This document shows positions 34,096 through 45,872 of a DNA stretch of 64,000 nucleotides, piece after piece. Source of the stretch: Mycobacterium lentiflavum (GTDB lineage: Bacteria; Actinomycetota; Actinomycetes; Mycobacteriales; Mycobacteriaceae); contig NZ_CP092423.2 in assembly GCF_022374895.2 (NCBI RefSeq), positions 2,232,001 through 2,296,000 of the forward strand. The letters run 5' to 3'. A program made the position numbers and the translations under genes. Each line of letters opens with the position of its first letter. Position 1 is the stretch's first letter. The notes beneath the pieces were generated by a model. The model made no database searches and was not told where the DNA came from. It was given only the letters and a program-made list of their open reading frames with translations.

Positions 34096-35307
34096 GTGTT
34101 GCGTTGGATCACCGCCGGGGAGTCCCATGGCCGCGCGCTGGTAGCCGTGGTCGAAGGCATGGTTGCGGGTGTGGAGGTCACCTCCACCGAAATCGGCGAC
34201 CAGCTGGCCCGGCGCCGGCTCGGCTACGGCCGGGGCGCCCGGATGCAGTTCGAGCGTGACGCGGTGACCGTGCTGGCCGGGGTGCGCCACGGCGTGACCC
34301 TGGGCGGGCCGATCGCCATCGAGATCGGCAACACCGAGTGGCCGAAGTGGGAAACCGTGATGGCCGCCGACCCGGTCGACCCGGCCGAGCTGGCCGATAT
34401 CGCGCGCAACGCGCCGCTCACCCGGCCGCGGCCCGGGCACGCGGACTACGCCGGCATGCTCAAGTACGGCTTCGACGACGCCCGCCCGGTGCTGGAGCGC
34501 GCCAGCGCGCGCGAGACCGCCGCCCGCGTCGCGGCGGGAACCGTCGCCCGGTCGTTTCTGCGCCAGGCGCTGGGCGTCGAGGTGCTCTCGCACGTGATCG
34601 CGATCGGCCCGTCGCAGCCCTACGACGGGCCGCCGCCCGGACCCGGCGACCTGGCGGCGATCGACGCCAGCCCGGTGCGCGCCTTCGACAAGGCCGCCGA
34701 GCAGGCGATGATCGCCGAGATCGAGGCCGCCAAGAAGGACGGCGACACCCTCGGCGGGGTGGTGGAAGTCGTGGCGCTCGGCCTGCCGGTCGGCCTGGGC
34801 TCGTTCACCAGCGGCGACAACCGTCTGGACAGCCAGCTGGCCGCCGCCGTGATGGGCATTCAGGCGATTAAGGGTGTGGAGATCGGCGACGGCTTTGCGA
34901 CCGCGCGCCGCCGCGGCAGCCAGGCCCACGACGAGATGTATCCGGGGCCCGACGGCGTGATCCGCTCGACCAACCGGGCCGGCGGCCTGGAGGGCGGCAT
35001 GACCAACGGCCAGGCGCTGCGGGTGCGGGCCGCGATGAAGCCGATCTCGACGGTGCCGCGGGCGCTGGCCACCGTCGACATGGCCACCGGTGACGAGGCC
35101 GTCGCCATCCACCAGCGCTCCGACGTGTGCGCGGTGCCGGCCGCCGGCGTCGTCGTCGAGACCATGGTGGCGCTGGTGCTGGCCCGGGCCGCGCTGGAGA
35201 AGTTCGGCGGCGATTCGCTGACCGAAACCCGGCGCAACATCGAGGCCTACCAGCGCGCGGTCGCCGAGCACGAGACGCCGGCCGCGCGCGCCGAGGCGTC
35301 CGGGTAG
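34096..35307 (+). CDS. aroC: Chorismate synthase
   Basis: A 403-residue enzyme converting EPSP to chorismate with reduced FMN. The start [11 protein letters not shown] carries the active-site His; [14 protein letters not shown] holds the second key His and FMN/substrate residues, and [15 protein letters not shown] follows. [10 protein letters not shown] and [14 protein letters not shown] are further signatures. The GTG at 34096 gives the family start; an in-frame ATG at 34087 adds three residues. The 143-bp gap before it is where H37Rv carries the vapBC20 to lppA/B region as I recall; nothing of that is seen here. Confidence 0.96.
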   Translation: MLRWITAGESHGRALVAVVEGMVAGVEVTSTEIGDQLARRRLGYGRGARMQFERDAVTVLAGVRHGVTLGGPIAIEIGNTEWPKWETVMAADPVDPAELADIARNAPLTRPRPGHADYAGMLKYGFDDARPVLERASARETAARVAAGTVARSFLRQALGVEVLSHVIAIGPSQPYDGPPPGPGDLAAIDASPVRAFDKAAEQAMIAEIEAAKKDGDTLGGVVEVVALGLPVGLGSFTSGDNRLDSQLAAAVMGIQAIKGVEIGDGFATARRRGSQAHDEMYPGPDGVIRSTNRAGGLEGGMTNGQALRVRAAMKPISTVPRALATVDMATGDEAVAIHQRSDVCAVPAAGVVVETMVALVLARAALEKFGGDSLTETRRNIEAYQRAVAEHETPAARAEASG

Positions 35308-37391
<2,084 letters not shown>

Positions 37392-37394
37392 CGG

Positions 37395-38126
37395 CTAGTC
37401 CTTCTTCCCCCACTGCGAACTCGGCCATTCGGATTCCGGGCTCGCATGCTTCGGGTCGGACTCGGTGCGGATCACCTCGGTTTTGGTGTCGTCCGCGCGG
37501 GTCGGGATCACCTCGGTTTTGGCGTCATCCGTACGGATCGTCTCGGTGGGCGCCTCCCGCTCGGCGGTGGCCACCGCCGACGTCTGGGCCTGGGCTCCGG
37601 GGTGCGGCACGGGGACCTCGCCGGTCGGCGCCTCGTCGGCGCTGGCGGCGGTGAACACGTCGGTGTCAGCCCGTTCCTCGTCCGCTCCGGCGCCGCGGTC
37701 GGCCGGGGGATTGCGGTCGATCCGCCAGCGGCCGACGGCCACGCCGATGATGCCGGGCAAGAAGACGCACAGCGCGGTGAACGCCGCGAACGTCGTCACC
37801 TCGTTGATCAAGCCCCCGGTGTAGAGGCCCTTGTAGAACAGCGCGATGAGCCAGGAGACGGCCCCGCTCACGATCCCGGCGAACAGGCCCGCCAGTAGCC
37901 AGGTCATCGCCAGATCCGCACGGCGATCCGGATCCGCGTGGGCTTTCGCGTCGGCCCGGCCGTCCATCACCCCCCACACGCCCACGGCGATGACGAACAG
38001 CAGCAGCAGTACGACACTGACCAGTGCGGCCTGCGTCTGCCACACGTTGATGATCGCCCCCTGGAACAACCGGACGACGACCATCAGCCCAGCGAACGCC
38101 AATCCACGCACCATCCAGTTACTCAT
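37395..38126 (-). CDS. B-4DMT-type membrane protein with repeat tail (Rv2536-like)
   Basis: A 243-residue protein. Four membrane spans occupy about residues 6-135 (LAFAGLMVVVRLFQ, ALVSVVLLLLFVIAVGVWGV, LAMTWLLAGLFAGIVSGAVSWLIALFY, FAAFTALCVFLPGIIGVAVG). The C-terminal 105 residues are charged and probably unfolded, with a TKTEVIxT motif repeated. The start at 38126 begins MSNWMVRG just before the first helix; upstream codons have no family support. NCBI uses the name B-4DMT family transporter for such proteins; transport is not shown. Divergent from pepQ, with 33 bp between starts. Confidence 0.78.
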   Translation of the reverse strand: MSNWMVRGLAFAGLMVVVRLFQGAIINVWQTQAALVSVVLLLLFVIAVGVWGVMDGRADAKAHADPDRRADLAMTWLLAGLFAGIVSGAVSWLIALFYKGLYTGGLINEVTTFAAFTALCVFLPGIIGVAVGRWRIDRNPPADRGAGADEERADTDVFTAASADEAPTGEVPVPHPGAQAQTSAVATAEREAPTETIRTDDAKTEVIPTRADDTKTEVIRTESDPKHASPESEWPSSQWGKKD

Positions 38127-38159
38127 GGCCAACCAGCGTAGCGAGTACCGTCGTGAGTC

Positions 38160-39278
38160 GTGACACATTCCCAGCGTCGAGACAATCTAAAACGCCAGAT
38201 CGAGGCCAGTGGGCTGGACGCGATGCTGGTCACGGACCTGATCAACGTGCGTTATCTGTCAGGTTTCTCCGGATCCAACGGCGCGTTGCTGGTCTTCGCC
38301 GATGATCGCGACGCCATTTTGGCCACCGATGGCCGTTATCGCACCCAGGCCGCCGCGCAGGCGCCCGACCTCGAGGTCGCCATCGAGCGGGCCGTCGGGC
38401 GCCATCTGGCGGGGCAGGCGGCCGAGGCGGGCGTGTCCAAGCTGGGGTTCGAAAGCAATGTGGTCACGGTGGACGGCTTCGACGCCCTGACCAAAGAGGT
38501 CGGCGAGCACGGCGGCGCGACCGAGCTGGTGCGGGCCGCCGGAATGGTCGAGGCGCTGCGCGAGATCAAGGACGCGGGCGAAGTGGCGCTGCTGCGGCTG
38601 GCCTGCGAGGCCGCCGACGCCGCACTGAAAGACCTGGTGGCGCGCGGCGGCTTGCGCCCCGGCCGCACCGAGCGTGAGGTGAGCCGCGAGCTCGAGGCCC
38701 TGATGCTCGATCACGGCGCCGACGCCGTCTCGTTCGAGACGATCGTGGCCGCCGGACCGAATTCGGCGATCCCGCACCACCGGCCGACCGACGCGGTTCT
38801 CGCCGACGGCGATTTCGTCAAGATCGACTTCGGCGCGCTGGTCGCGGGCTATCACTCCGACATGACCCGCACCTTCGTGCTGGGCAAGGCCGCTGACTGG
38901 CAGCTGGAGCTCTATGCGCTGGTCGCCGAGTCACAGCGGGCCGGTCGTGAGGCGCTGCGGCCGGGCGCCGATCTGCGTGAGGTGGACGGCGCCGCGCGCC
39001 AGGTGATCGTCGACGCCGGGTACGGCGAACAGTTCAGCCACGGATTGGGTCACGGGGTGGGCCTGGAGATCCACGAAGCACCGGGAATCGGCGCGACGTC
39101 GTCGGGGACGTTGCTGGCCGGTTCGGTGGTGACGGTGGAGCCCGGCGTCTACCTGCCGGGCCGGGGCGGCGTCCGCATCGAGGACACCTTGGTCGTCGCC
39201 GCAGCCGGGTCACCGACCAGCGGTCAGACCGCGGAGCTGCTGACCCGGTACCCCAAAGAGTTGGCCATTCTGGCGTAG
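38160..39278 (+). CDS. pepQ: Xaa-Pro aminopeptidase (M24B, PepQ)
   Basis: A 372-residue cytoplasmic pita-bread metallopeptidase removing residues next to proline. N-terminal creatinase-like domain: MLVTDLINVRYLSGFSGSNGALLV. C-terminal domain metal ligands: Asp in FVKIDFGAL and HSDMTRTF, His in SHGLGHGVGLEIHE, Glu in TVEPGVYLPG and RIEDTLVV. The GTG start precedes THSQRRDNLK. It heads the pepQ-(small membrane protein)-efp-nusB run. Confidence 0.93.
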   Translation: MTHSQRRDNLKRQIEASGLDAMLVTDLINVRYLSGFSGSNGALLVFADDRDAILATDGRYRTQAAAQAPDLEVAIERAVGRHLAGQAAEAGVSKLGFESNVVTVDGFDALTKEVGEHGGATELVRAAGMVEALREIKDAGEVALLRLACEAADAALKDLVARGGLRPGRTEREVSRELEALMLDHGADAVSFETIVAAGPNSAIPHHRPTDAVLADGDFVKIDFGALVAGYHSDMTRTFVLGKAADWQLELYALVAESQRAGREALRPGADLREVDGAARQVIVDAGYGEQFSHGLGHGVGLEIHEAPGIGATSSGTLLAGSVVTVEPGVYLPGRGGVRIEDTLVVAAAGSPTSGQTAELLTRYPKELAILA

Positions 39279-39323
39279 CCGGCGGCTGCGCTCGAACTCG
39301 GGCGGCTGCGTAGGATTTGGGAA

Positions 39324-39641
39324 ATGGCCTACCTCGCCCTCAGCGCCGTCTACGTGGTCGCCGCATGCACCGCTCTGGCCGGATTCTGGCTCACCGCCGT
39401 GTTGTTCGTCGGCCACGACTACGACGCGACCGGGGTCGTCATGACGGCCGTTCGCAGGGTGGCCGGGCGGGGCCCGATTCTGATCGCGGCCGGTGTTGCG
39501 CTGGGTTTGCTGGGCAACCTTGCCGCGAACCATCTGCCGCCGGCGCCAGCCTCCGACCTGGTCGCGCCGTCCCGCCCGTCGGACCCGTGCGACCTCAACG
39601 ACGGCCTTTTCGGCCTGTGCGGTGCCGGGCAGCTGGGTTAG
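39324..39641 (+). CDS. Small hypothetical membrane protein
   Basis: A 105-residue protein that I do not recognise. Two hydrophobic spans (about residues 3-29, YLALSAVYVVAACTALAGFWLTAVLFVG, and 50-67, ILIAAGVALGLLGNLAA) flank a short cytoplasmic or periplasmic loop. The tail has two Cys (DPCDLND, GLCGAG) that could pair if outside the membrane. ATG start 45 nt after pepQ. It lies between pepQ and efp. Confidence 0.65.
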   Translation: MAYLALSAVYVVAACTALAGFWLTAVLFVGHDYDATGVVMTAVRRVAGRGPILIAAGVALGLLGNLAANHLPPAPASDLVAPSRPSDPCDLNDGLFGLCGAGQLG

Positions 39642-39789
39642 CCGCGCGGTTAGGGGCGGACCGCGGCGCGGGTAAGCTGCATCCGGTGCTGTTCTGCGCG
39701 CACCGTTTGCGGCGGAACCCCGCTGCCGGGCACCTGCCCGGGCTTGGAAAGACCCTGAAAATGGCCATCCTGTAGGAGATAGAGCGACC

Positions 39790-40353
39790 GTGGCATCGAC
39801 TGCCGACTTCAAGAACGGACTGGTGCTGGTGATCGACGGCCAGCTGTGGCAGATCATCGAGTTTCAGCACGTCAAGCCGGGCAAAGGCCCGGCCTTCGTC
39901 CGCACCAAGCTGAAGAACGTGCTCTCGGGCAAGGTCGTCGACAAGACCTACAACGCCGGCGTGAAGGTGGACACCGCCACGGTCGACCGCCGCGACGCCA
40001 CCTACCTGTACCGCGACGGCTCGGACTTCGTGTTCATGGACAGCCAGGACTACGAACAGCACCCGCTGCCGGAATCGCTGGTGGGCGACGCCGCCCGGTT
40101 CCTATTGGAGGGCCTGCCGGTGCAGGTGGCCTTCCACAACGGCGCACCGCTGTACCTTGAGCTGCCGGTGTCGGTCGAACTCGTCGTCACCCACACCGAA
40201 CCGGGCCTGCAGGGCGACCGGTCCAGCGCCGGCACCAAGCCCGCGACCGTGGAGACCGGTGCGGAACTCCAGGTGCCGTTGTTCATCAACACCGGCGACA
40301 AGCTGAAGGTGGATTCGCGCGACGGCAGCTACCTGGGTCGGGTCAACGCCTGA
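39790..40353 (+). CDS. efp: Elongation factor P
   Basis: A 187-residue translation factor that relieves ribosome stalling at consecutive prolines. The KOW-like domain I carries the conserved loop VKPGKGPAF whose Lys is the modifiable tip residue in other bacteria. Domains II and III follow ([52 protein letters not shown]). The GTG start has TAGGAGATAG upstream. The proline-rich membrane proteins at 22.8-25 kb would be natural clients. nusB starts 2 nt after its stop. Confidence 0.96.
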   Translation: MASTADFKNGLVLVIDGQLWQIIEFQHVKPGKGPAFVRTKLKNVLSGKVVDKTYNAGVKVDTATVDRRDATYLYRDGSDFVFMDSQDYEQHPLPESLVGDAARFLLEGLPVQVAFHNGAPLYLELPVSVELVVTHTEPGLQGDRSSAGTKPATVETGAELQVPLFINTGDKLKVDSRDGSYLGRVNA

Positions 40354-40355
40354 CC

Positions 40356-40880
40356 ATGCCGGACGCGAAATCGCCGAGGCCCAGCAAAGGACGCCACCAT
40401 GCGCGTAAGCGCGCGGTGGACTTGCTGTTCGAAGCCGAGGCTCGTGGCCTGAGCCCGGTCGAGGCGGCCGACGTGCGGGTCGCGCTGGCGGAATCCAACC
40501 CCGACGTCAAGGCACTGCACCCGTACACCGTCGCGGTGGCGCACGGCGTCGGCGACCAGTTCGCCCACATCGACGACCTGATCAGCACCCACCTGCAGGG
40601 CTGGACCCTGGACCGGCTGCCCGCGGTCGACCGCGCGATCCTGCGAGTCGCGGTGTGGGAGCTGCTCTACGCCGAGGACGTGCCGGAACCGGTCGCGGTC
40701 GACGAGGCCGTGCAGCTGGCCAAGGAGTTGTCCACCGACGACTCACCGGGCTTCGTCAACGGCGTCCTGGGCCAGGTCATGCTGGTGACGCCGCAGATCC
40801 GGGCCGCCGCGAAGGCCCTGCGAGGAGCCGCCGCAGCGGCTGCGGCCACCACACCGGAGACCCCCGACCCACCGTCATGA
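40356..40880 (+). CDS. nusB: Transcription antitermination factor NusB
   Basis: A 174-residue all-helical protein that works with NusE (S10) in rRNA antitermination. The basic N-terminal [19 protein letters not shown] binds box[25 protein letters not shown] and [27 protein letters not shown] are the family signatures. It ends in an Ala-rich tail of about 25 residues that is probably unfolded. ATG start 2 nt after efp; the stop overlaps the next gene as ATGA. Confidence 0.95.
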   Translation: MPDAKSPRPSKGRHHARKRAVDLLFEAEARGLSPVEAADVRVALAESNPDVKALHPYTVAVAHGVGDQFAHIDDLISTHLQGWTLDRLPAVDRAILRVAVWELLYAEDVPEPVAVDEAVQLAKELSTDDSPGFVNGVLGQVMLVTPQIRAAAKALRGAAAAAAATTPETPDPPS

Positions 40881-41233
40881 CCCGCCTGGAATTCCGCGTC
40901 TTCGTCGCCGCCTTGCTGGCTGCGACCGTGGTGCTGGGTGCGGTGATCTGTGCAGCGTATGGGTGGACCATCGTCGCCTCGGTGCTCGCGATCTACGCGC
41001 TGGGCGTGGGTGCCTGGCTGCATCACTCGATCGAGCGCCTGATCGTCGCCCGCCGCATCAGCACGGTGCGGACGGCGGCCAAGCCGCTGCAGCCGTTGTT
41101 GCCGGTGATGGCCGCGATCATGGGGCTCACTCAGGCGGTGGTGCGCTCGCTCAGCGACGTCGGCGACCTGCCGGCGCGACGGTGGGAGTTGCCTCGCCGG
41201 CGAGTCGTGGACAGCGACGAGACCGACCGCTGA
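40877..41233 (+). CDS. Small membrane protein (Rv2532c-like)
   Basis: A 118-residue protein. Two adjacent hydrophobic spans (about residues 6-28, [22 protein letters not shown], and 30-44, [16 protein letters not shown]) are followed by a basic soluble tail with [14 protein letters not shown] and [13 protein letters not shown]. Function unknown. Its start overlaps the nusB stop by 4 nt, so it is translated with nusB. The same neighbour follows nusB in M. tuberculosis. Confidence 0.75.
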   Translation: MTRLEFRVFVAALLAATVVLGAVICAAYGWTIVASVLAIYALGVGAWLHHSIERLIVARRISTVRTAAKPLQPLLPVMAAIMGLTQAVVRSLSDVGDLPARRWELPRRRVVDSDETDR

Positions 41234-41391
41234 CGCGACACCGGCGATCCTGAGCGAAAAGATCGCGCACGCAGGCCAGACCGGATAACAATGAGGACGA
41301 GCGCTGATTCGTACGAGTCGTTTAGGTCGGTGTCGGGAAATATTCACTGCGGTAGCCGAGTATCGGACACCATCACAGAACAGGTGACGAC

Positions 41392-44232
41392 ATGAATCCC
41401 TACAGTGCCTACACGCGACGGCTGCGGGTCTCCGCGCTGGCGGCAGTGGCCAATCCGTCGTATACCCGCATCGACACCTGGAACCTGCTCGACGACGCAT
41501 GCCGTCACCTCGCCGAGGTCGACCTGGCCGGGCTGGACAAGACGCACGAAGTGGCGAAGGTCCGGCGGCTGCTGGACCGCCTCGGCGCCTACGAGCGGTA
41601 CTGGTTGTATCCCGGGGCCGGCAACCTGGCGACCTACCGCGCTCACCTCGACGGCCTGTCCACGGTGCGGCTGGCCGAGGAGGTGTCGCTGGCGGTGCGC
41701 CTGCTCAGCGAATACGGCGACCGCACAGCACTTTTCGACACGTCCGCCCCGCTGGCCGACCAGGAGTTGGTGGCCCAGGCCAAGCAGCAGCAGTTCTACA
41801 CCGTACTGCTCGCCGACGACTCGCCGAATACCGGACCCGACTGCCTGGCCGAAGCCCTGCGGGCACTGCGCTGCCCGTCCGACGACGTGCAGTTCGAGCT
41901 GCTGGTGGTGCCCAGCGTCGAGGACGCCATCACCGCCGTCGCGTTGAACGGCGAGATTCAGGCCGCGATCATCCGCCACGACGTGGCGTTGCGGTCCCGT
42001 GACCGAGTGCCGTTGATGAACACCCTGCTGGGCGCCACCGACGACGCGGTCGGACGCGACAGCGGCAGCGACTGCATCGAATGCGGCGACTGGATCCGTG
42101 AATTGCGGCCGCACATCGACCTTTATCTGCTCACCGACGAGTCGATCGCGGCGGGCAATGACGAGGAAAACGACGTCTACGACCGGACGTTCTACCGGCT
42201 CAACGACGTCACCGATCTGCACAGCACGGTGCTAGCCGGTCTCCGAAATCGTTTCGCCACACCGTTTTTCGACGCCTTGCGAGCGTACGCGGATTCGCCG
42301 GTCGGGCAATTCCATGCGCTGCCCGTCGCGCGCGGCGCCAGCATCTTCAACTCCCGTTCACTGCAGGATATGGGGGAGTTCTACGGCCGCAACATCTTCA
42401 TGGCCGAGACCTCGACCACATCGGGCGGCCTGGACTCGCTGCTGGACCCGCACGGCAACATCAAGAAGGCGATGGACAAGGCCGCGCGCACCTGGCACTC
42501 CAACCAGACGTACTTCGTCACCAACGGGACGTCGACGGCCAACAAGATCGTCGTGCAGTCACTGACCCGGCCGGGCGACATCGTGCTGATCGACCGCAAC
42601 TGCCACAAGTCGCACCACTACGGTCTGGTGCTGGCCGGCGCCTACCCGCTGTACCTGGACGCATATCCGTTGCCGCAGTTCGCAATCTACGGGGCGGTCT
42701 CGCTGCAGACCATCAAGAAGGCATTGCTGGACCTGGAGGCGGCGGGTCAGCTGGACAAGGTGCGCATGCTGTTGCTGACCAACTGCATCTTCGACGGCGT
42801 CGTGTACAACCCGCTGCGGGTGATGGAGGAAGTGCTGGCGATCAAGCCGGACATCTGCTTCCTGTGGGACGAGGCGTGGTACGCGTTCGCGACGGCCGTT
42901 CCATGGGCCCGGCAGCGCACCGCGATGGTGGCCGCGGACCGCTTGGAGCAGATGCTGGCGTCGCCGGAATACGCTGCGGAATACCGTGATTGGACCGCTT
43001 CGATGGAGGGGATCCCCCGGTCGGAGTGGGTCAACCACCGGCTGCTGCCCGACCCCGGCAAGGCGCGGGTGCGGGTATACGCGACGCACTCCACCCACAA
43101 GTCGCTGTCGGCGTTCCGGCAGGCGTCGATGATTCACGTGCGCGACCGCGATTTCAATTCGCGTGCCCGCGACGCGTTCGGTGAGGCGTTCTTGACGCAC
43201 ACCTCGACGTCGCCGAACCAGCAACTGCTGGCCTCCTTGGACCTGGCGCGCCGGCAGGTCGACATCGAGGGGTTCCAGTTGGTTCGGCAGACCTACGACA
43301 TGGCACTGGTGTTTCGGCACCGCGTCCGCAAGGACCGGTTGATCAGCAAGTGGTTCCGCATCCTCGACGAAGCCGACCTGGTGCCCGAGGAGTTCCGGGC
43401 GTCGGCGGTCAGTTCGTATCGCGAAGTCCGGCAGGGCGCGTTGGCCGAGTGGAACGAAGCCTGGCGGTCGGATCAGTTCGTGCTGGACCCGACGCGCGTC
43501 ACCCTGTTCCTCGGCAACACCGGGATGAACGGGTACGACTTCCGCGAGAAGATCCTGATGGACCGGTTCGGGATCCAGATCAACAAGACGTCGATCAACA
43601 GCGTGCTGCTGATCTTCACGATCGGCGTCACCTGGTCGAGCGTGCACCACCTGCTCGACGTGCTGCGCCGGGTCGCCACCGACCTCGATCGGGAGCGGGA
43701 GTTGGCCAGTGTGGCCGACTGGACGCTGCACCAGCGCCGCGTCGAGGAGATCACCGAGGATCTGCCGCACCTACCCGACTTCAGCGAATTCGACATCGCG
43801 TTCCGCCCGGTGGACGCTTGCGCGTTCGGTGATATGCGCGCGGCGTTCTACGCCGGCTACGAGGAGTCCGACCGCGAGTACGTGCAGATCGGCAGCGCCG
43901 GTCGCCGGATCGCCGAGGGCCGCAAGCTGGTATCCACCACGTTCGTGGTGCCCTACCCGCCCGGTTTCCCCGTGCTGGTCCCGGGGCAGGTCGTCTCGAA
44001 GGAGATCCTGTATTTCCTGGCGCAGCTCGACGTGAAGGAAATCCACGGCTACAACCCGGATCTCGGATTGTCGGTGTTCACCGTGGAGGCGCTGGACCGC
44101 CTGGAGGCCCAGCGCAGCGCGGCGACCGCCGCGGTAGGCACCGCGTACCCGTCGTTCGAACTGCCCCCGGATGCGTCCGTCCTGAACGGCGGGCGCAACG
44201 GCGACCGCGTCAAGCAGACCGAGGACGTCTGA
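41392..44232 (+). CDS. Orn/Lys/Arg decarboxylase family PLP enzyme (Rv2531c-like)
   Basis: A 946-residue fold-type I PLP enzyme; Rv2531c has almost the same length, about 200 residues more than E. coli inducible decarboxylases. An N-terminal extension of about 120 residues precedes the flavodoxin-like wing. The PLP core has FVTNGTSTANKIVVQS, RNCHKSHHYG, FLWDEAWYAF (Asp for the pyridine N) and the Schiff-base Lys570 in THSTHKSLS. The C-terminal part carries PYPPGFPVLVPGQ. It probably decarboxylates a basic amino acid, but substrate is not settled. The 158-bp upstream gap holds AGGTGAC as RBS and no clear operator. Confidence 0.9.
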   Translation: MNPYSAYTRRLRVSALAAVANPSYTRIDTWNLLDDACRHLAEVDLAGLDKTHEVAKVRRLLDRLGAYERYWLYPGAGNLATYRAHLDGLSTVRLAEEVSLAVRLLSEYGDRTALFDTSAPLADQELVAQAKQQQFYTVLLADDSPNTGPDCLAEALRALRCPSDDVQFELLVVPSVEDAITAVALNGEIQAAIIRHDVALRSRDRVPLMNTLLGATDDAVGRDSGSDCIECGDWIRELRPHIDLYLLTDESIAAGNDEENDVYDRTFYRLNDVTDLHSTVLAGLRNRFATPFFDALRAYADSPVGQFHALPVARGASIFNSRSLQDMGEFYGRNIFMAETSTTSGGLDSLLDPHGNIKKAMDKAARTWHSNQTYFVTNGTSTANKIVVQSLTRPGDIVLIDRNCHKSHHYGLVLAGAYPLYLDAYPLPQFAIYGAVSLQTIKKALLDLEAAGQLDKVRMLLLTNCIFDGVVYNPLRVMEEVLAIKPDICFLWDEAWYAFATAVPWARQRTAMVAADRLEQMLASPEYAAEYRDWTASMEGIPRSEWVNHRLLPDPGKARVRVYATHSTHKSLSAFRQASMIHVRDRDFNSRARDAFGEAFLTHTSTSPNQQLLASLDLARRQVDIEGFQLVRQTYDMALVFRHRVRKDRLISKWFRILDEADLVPEEFRASAVSSYREVRQGALAEWNEAWRSDQFVLDPTRVTLFLGNTGMNGYDFREKILMDRFGIQINKTSINSVLLIFTIGVTWSSVHHLLDVLRRVATDLDRERELASVADWTLHQRRVEEITEDLPHLPDFSEFDIAFRPVDACAFGDMRAAFYAGYEESDREYVQIGSAGRRIAEGRKLVSTTFVVPYPPGFPVLVPGQVVSKEILYFLAQLDVKEIHGYNPDLGLSVFTVEALDRLEAQRSAATAAVGTAYPSFELPPDASVLNGGRNGDRVKQTEDV

Positions 44233-44260
44233 CGTTCGTTGCGGCTTACGGTCGCCGGGG

Positions 44261-44623
44261 CTACGCGGTCAAGGACTTGACGATTTGCCCGCCTCCGAGC
44301 GACTTTGCGCGTGCGCGTAGTGCGAGCACGCGTTGATGGATTCGATGCTCTGTGCCGCGCGGCATCCAGCCGGGCCCATAACGGCCGCGGGCCAATCGCA
44401 CTACTCGTACATAGCGGATCTCCCAACGCAGCGCGTCGGAGATCGACTTCGACGGACGCTCGCCGGCGTCAAAGTTGTGGTACGCCAGCGCTCGGATCAA
44501 ATCGGGGATCGTCGCAGCACCGTGCAGGGCCAGCTGCCACGTGAGCACGTAGCGGAGTTCAATTCCGCGGAGTCGTAACGAGTTGGTTGTCATCCTCCGA
44601 ACTGTCCCATTGCACTCCGACAT
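44261..44623 (-). CDS. Hypothetical protein with HTH-like character
   Basis: A 120-residue basic protein that I do not recognise. Residues about 18-100 (LRGIELRYVLTWQLALHG, TIPDLIRALAYHNFDAG, KSISDALRWEIRYVRVVRLARGRYGPG) read like a winged helix-turn-helix domain: three helices, then an Arg/Tyr/Gly-rich beta wing. Two starts are possible, ATG at 44623 or 44593; each has a GAGG-type sequence abutting it, which is poor spacing. The gene converges on the decarboxylase and marks the start of the accessory region. Confidence 0.6.
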   Translation of the reverse strand: MSECNGTVRRMTTNSLRLRGIELRYVLTWQLALHGAATIPDLIRALAYHNFDAGERPSKSISDALRWEIRYVRVVRLARGRYGPGWMPRGTEHRIHQRVLALRARAKSLGGGQIVKSLTA

Positions 44624-44707
44624 CCTCGAGGTTGTCGCTCGGAGGCGGGCAAAACGTCGTGTCCCGCGCGCGACACACCAGCACCGCCTACCGTTCGGCT
44701 CATCGGG

Positions 44708-44730
44708 ATCGCAAAGGCTGCGATTTTCCT
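44708..44730 (+). terminator. Terminator-like stem-loop upstream of the GntR gene
   Basis: ATCGCA-AAGGC-TGCGAT forms a 6-bp stem with a 5-nt loop followed by TTTTCCTT. The stem is short. No plus-strand gene ends just before it, so it may be a relic or part of the regulatory region. Confidence 0.3.
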
Positions 44731-44867
44731 TAGGTGGCGCAATCGTCGACGGGCCCTGGGTTTTGGCTGTTCGTAGCCGAATGTGAACCGGCGCAATACG
44801 CGCGGCCGCCCCTCAGGCCCGGATCGGCGCCCCCGAAAATGCCCTTGAGCTGAATTAGCGTGGCGGC

Positions 44868-45620
44868 GTGGCCGAGGCGATACCCATTCGCGGACCCCGG
44901 GCCGACCGTGCCCGCCGGGTCGCCGACGTGTTGCGCCAGCAGATTCACGCCGCGGCCTATCCGGACGGTCTGCCCGCCGAAAGCGAACTGGCAGCCGAAT
45001 TCACCGTGTCCCGCAACACCATCCGCGAGGCACTGGGCATCCTCAAGCACGAGGGCCTGATCGACCGTGGACCCAAGGTCGGCACCCATGTCGCGCAACG
45101 CAAGTACGACCACCGGATCGACTCCCTGCTCGGCCTGAAGGAAACCTTCAAGCACATCGGCGAAGTCCGCAACGAGGTGCGCGCCGCCATGCCGGTGGTG
45201 GCTCCGCCGGCGGTGGCCCGCCGGCTGCGACTTGAGCCCGGGCAGCAGGCGGTGTTCATCGAGCGGTTGCGCTACCTCGGTGACCTGCCGCTGAGCCTCG
45301 ACCTGACCTACCTGGCCCCGGATATCGGAACCCAGATCCTGGACCATCCGCTGGAGACCAATGACTTGTTCGCGCTGATCGAGCAAGTGAGCGGACACCG
45401 GCTGGGCGAGGCATCGCTGGCGCTGGAGGCGATCCCCGCGGATGTCCATTCGGCGGCCACCCTGCAGGTGCCCGACGGATCGGCGCTGCTGATGCTCGAG
45501 CGTCTCACCAGTCTCGACGATGGCAGGCCCGTCGACCTCGAGTACATCCGGATGCGCGGCGATCGAATCACCATGCGCGGCTCGCTATTGCGAGCCGAGC
45601 CGATAAGGAGCAAGCCATGA
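44868..45620 (+). CDS. GntR/HutC-family transcriptional regulator
   Basis: A 250-residue regulator, first gene of a six-gene operon. The winged helix-turn-helix is at about residues 15-80 (LRQQIHAAAYPDGLPAESEL, FTVSRNTIREALGILKHEGLI, GTHVAQ). The C-terminal UTRA ligand domain runs from about 95 with FIERLRYLGDLPLSLDLTYL, LFALIEQVSGHRLGEAS and LEYIRMRGDRITMRGSLL. HutC-type regulators bind small metabolites and usually repress the operon beside them. GTG start. The last codon overlaps the ferredoxin start (ATGA). No certain operator was found in the 244-bp upstream gap. Confidence 0.9.
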   Translation: MAEAIPIRGPRADRARRVADVLRQQIHAAAYPDGLPAESELAAEFTVSRNTIREALGILKHEGLIDRGPKVGTHVAQRKYDHRIDSLLGLKETFKHIGEVRNEVRAAMPVVAPPAVARRLRLEPGQQAVFIERLRYLGDLPLSLDLTYLAPDIGTQILDHPLETNDLFALIEQVSGHRLGEASLALEAIPADVHSAATLQVPDGSALLMLERLTSLDDGRPVDLEYIRMRGDRITMRGSLLRAEPIRSKP

Positions 45621-45847
45621 CGCTGGTCAACAACAACCGAGTCGACGTGCCGGTCACGATCGACGAGTCGCTGTGTATCGACGGCTGTACCCTCTGCGTC
45701 GACGTCTGTCCGCTCGACGCGCTGGCCATCAACCCCGACACCGGCAAGGCGTACATGCACGTCGACGAATGCTGGTACTGCGGCCCTTGCGCCGCCCGCT
45801 GCCCGACCGGTGCCGTCACGGTCAACATGCCGTATCTACTTCGCTGA
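45617..45847 (+). CDS. Two-[4Fe-4S] ferredoxin, AprB-like
   Basis: A 76-residue protein with two cluster motifs: Cys20, 24, 27, 31 (CX3CX2CX3CP) and Cys52, 55, 58, 62 (CX2CX2CX3CP). The second motif begins ECWYC. A Trp directly after this first Cys (Trp53) is also found in AprB of adenylylsulfate reductase, where it is described as lying on the electron path to FAD. The C-terminus (AVTVNMPYLLR) also resembles the AprB stretch after the second motif. AprB proper is longer and has an added tail. Probable role: electron transfer to or from the AprA-like flavoprotein at the end of the operon. Overlaps the GntR stop by 4 nt. Confidence 0.88.
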   Translation: MTLVNNNRVDVPVTIDESLCIDGCTLCVDVCPLDALAINPDTGKAYMHVDECWYCGPCAARCPTGAVTVNMPYLLR

Positions 45848-45872
45848 AATAACCTACAGCCCAGGATCTTTC

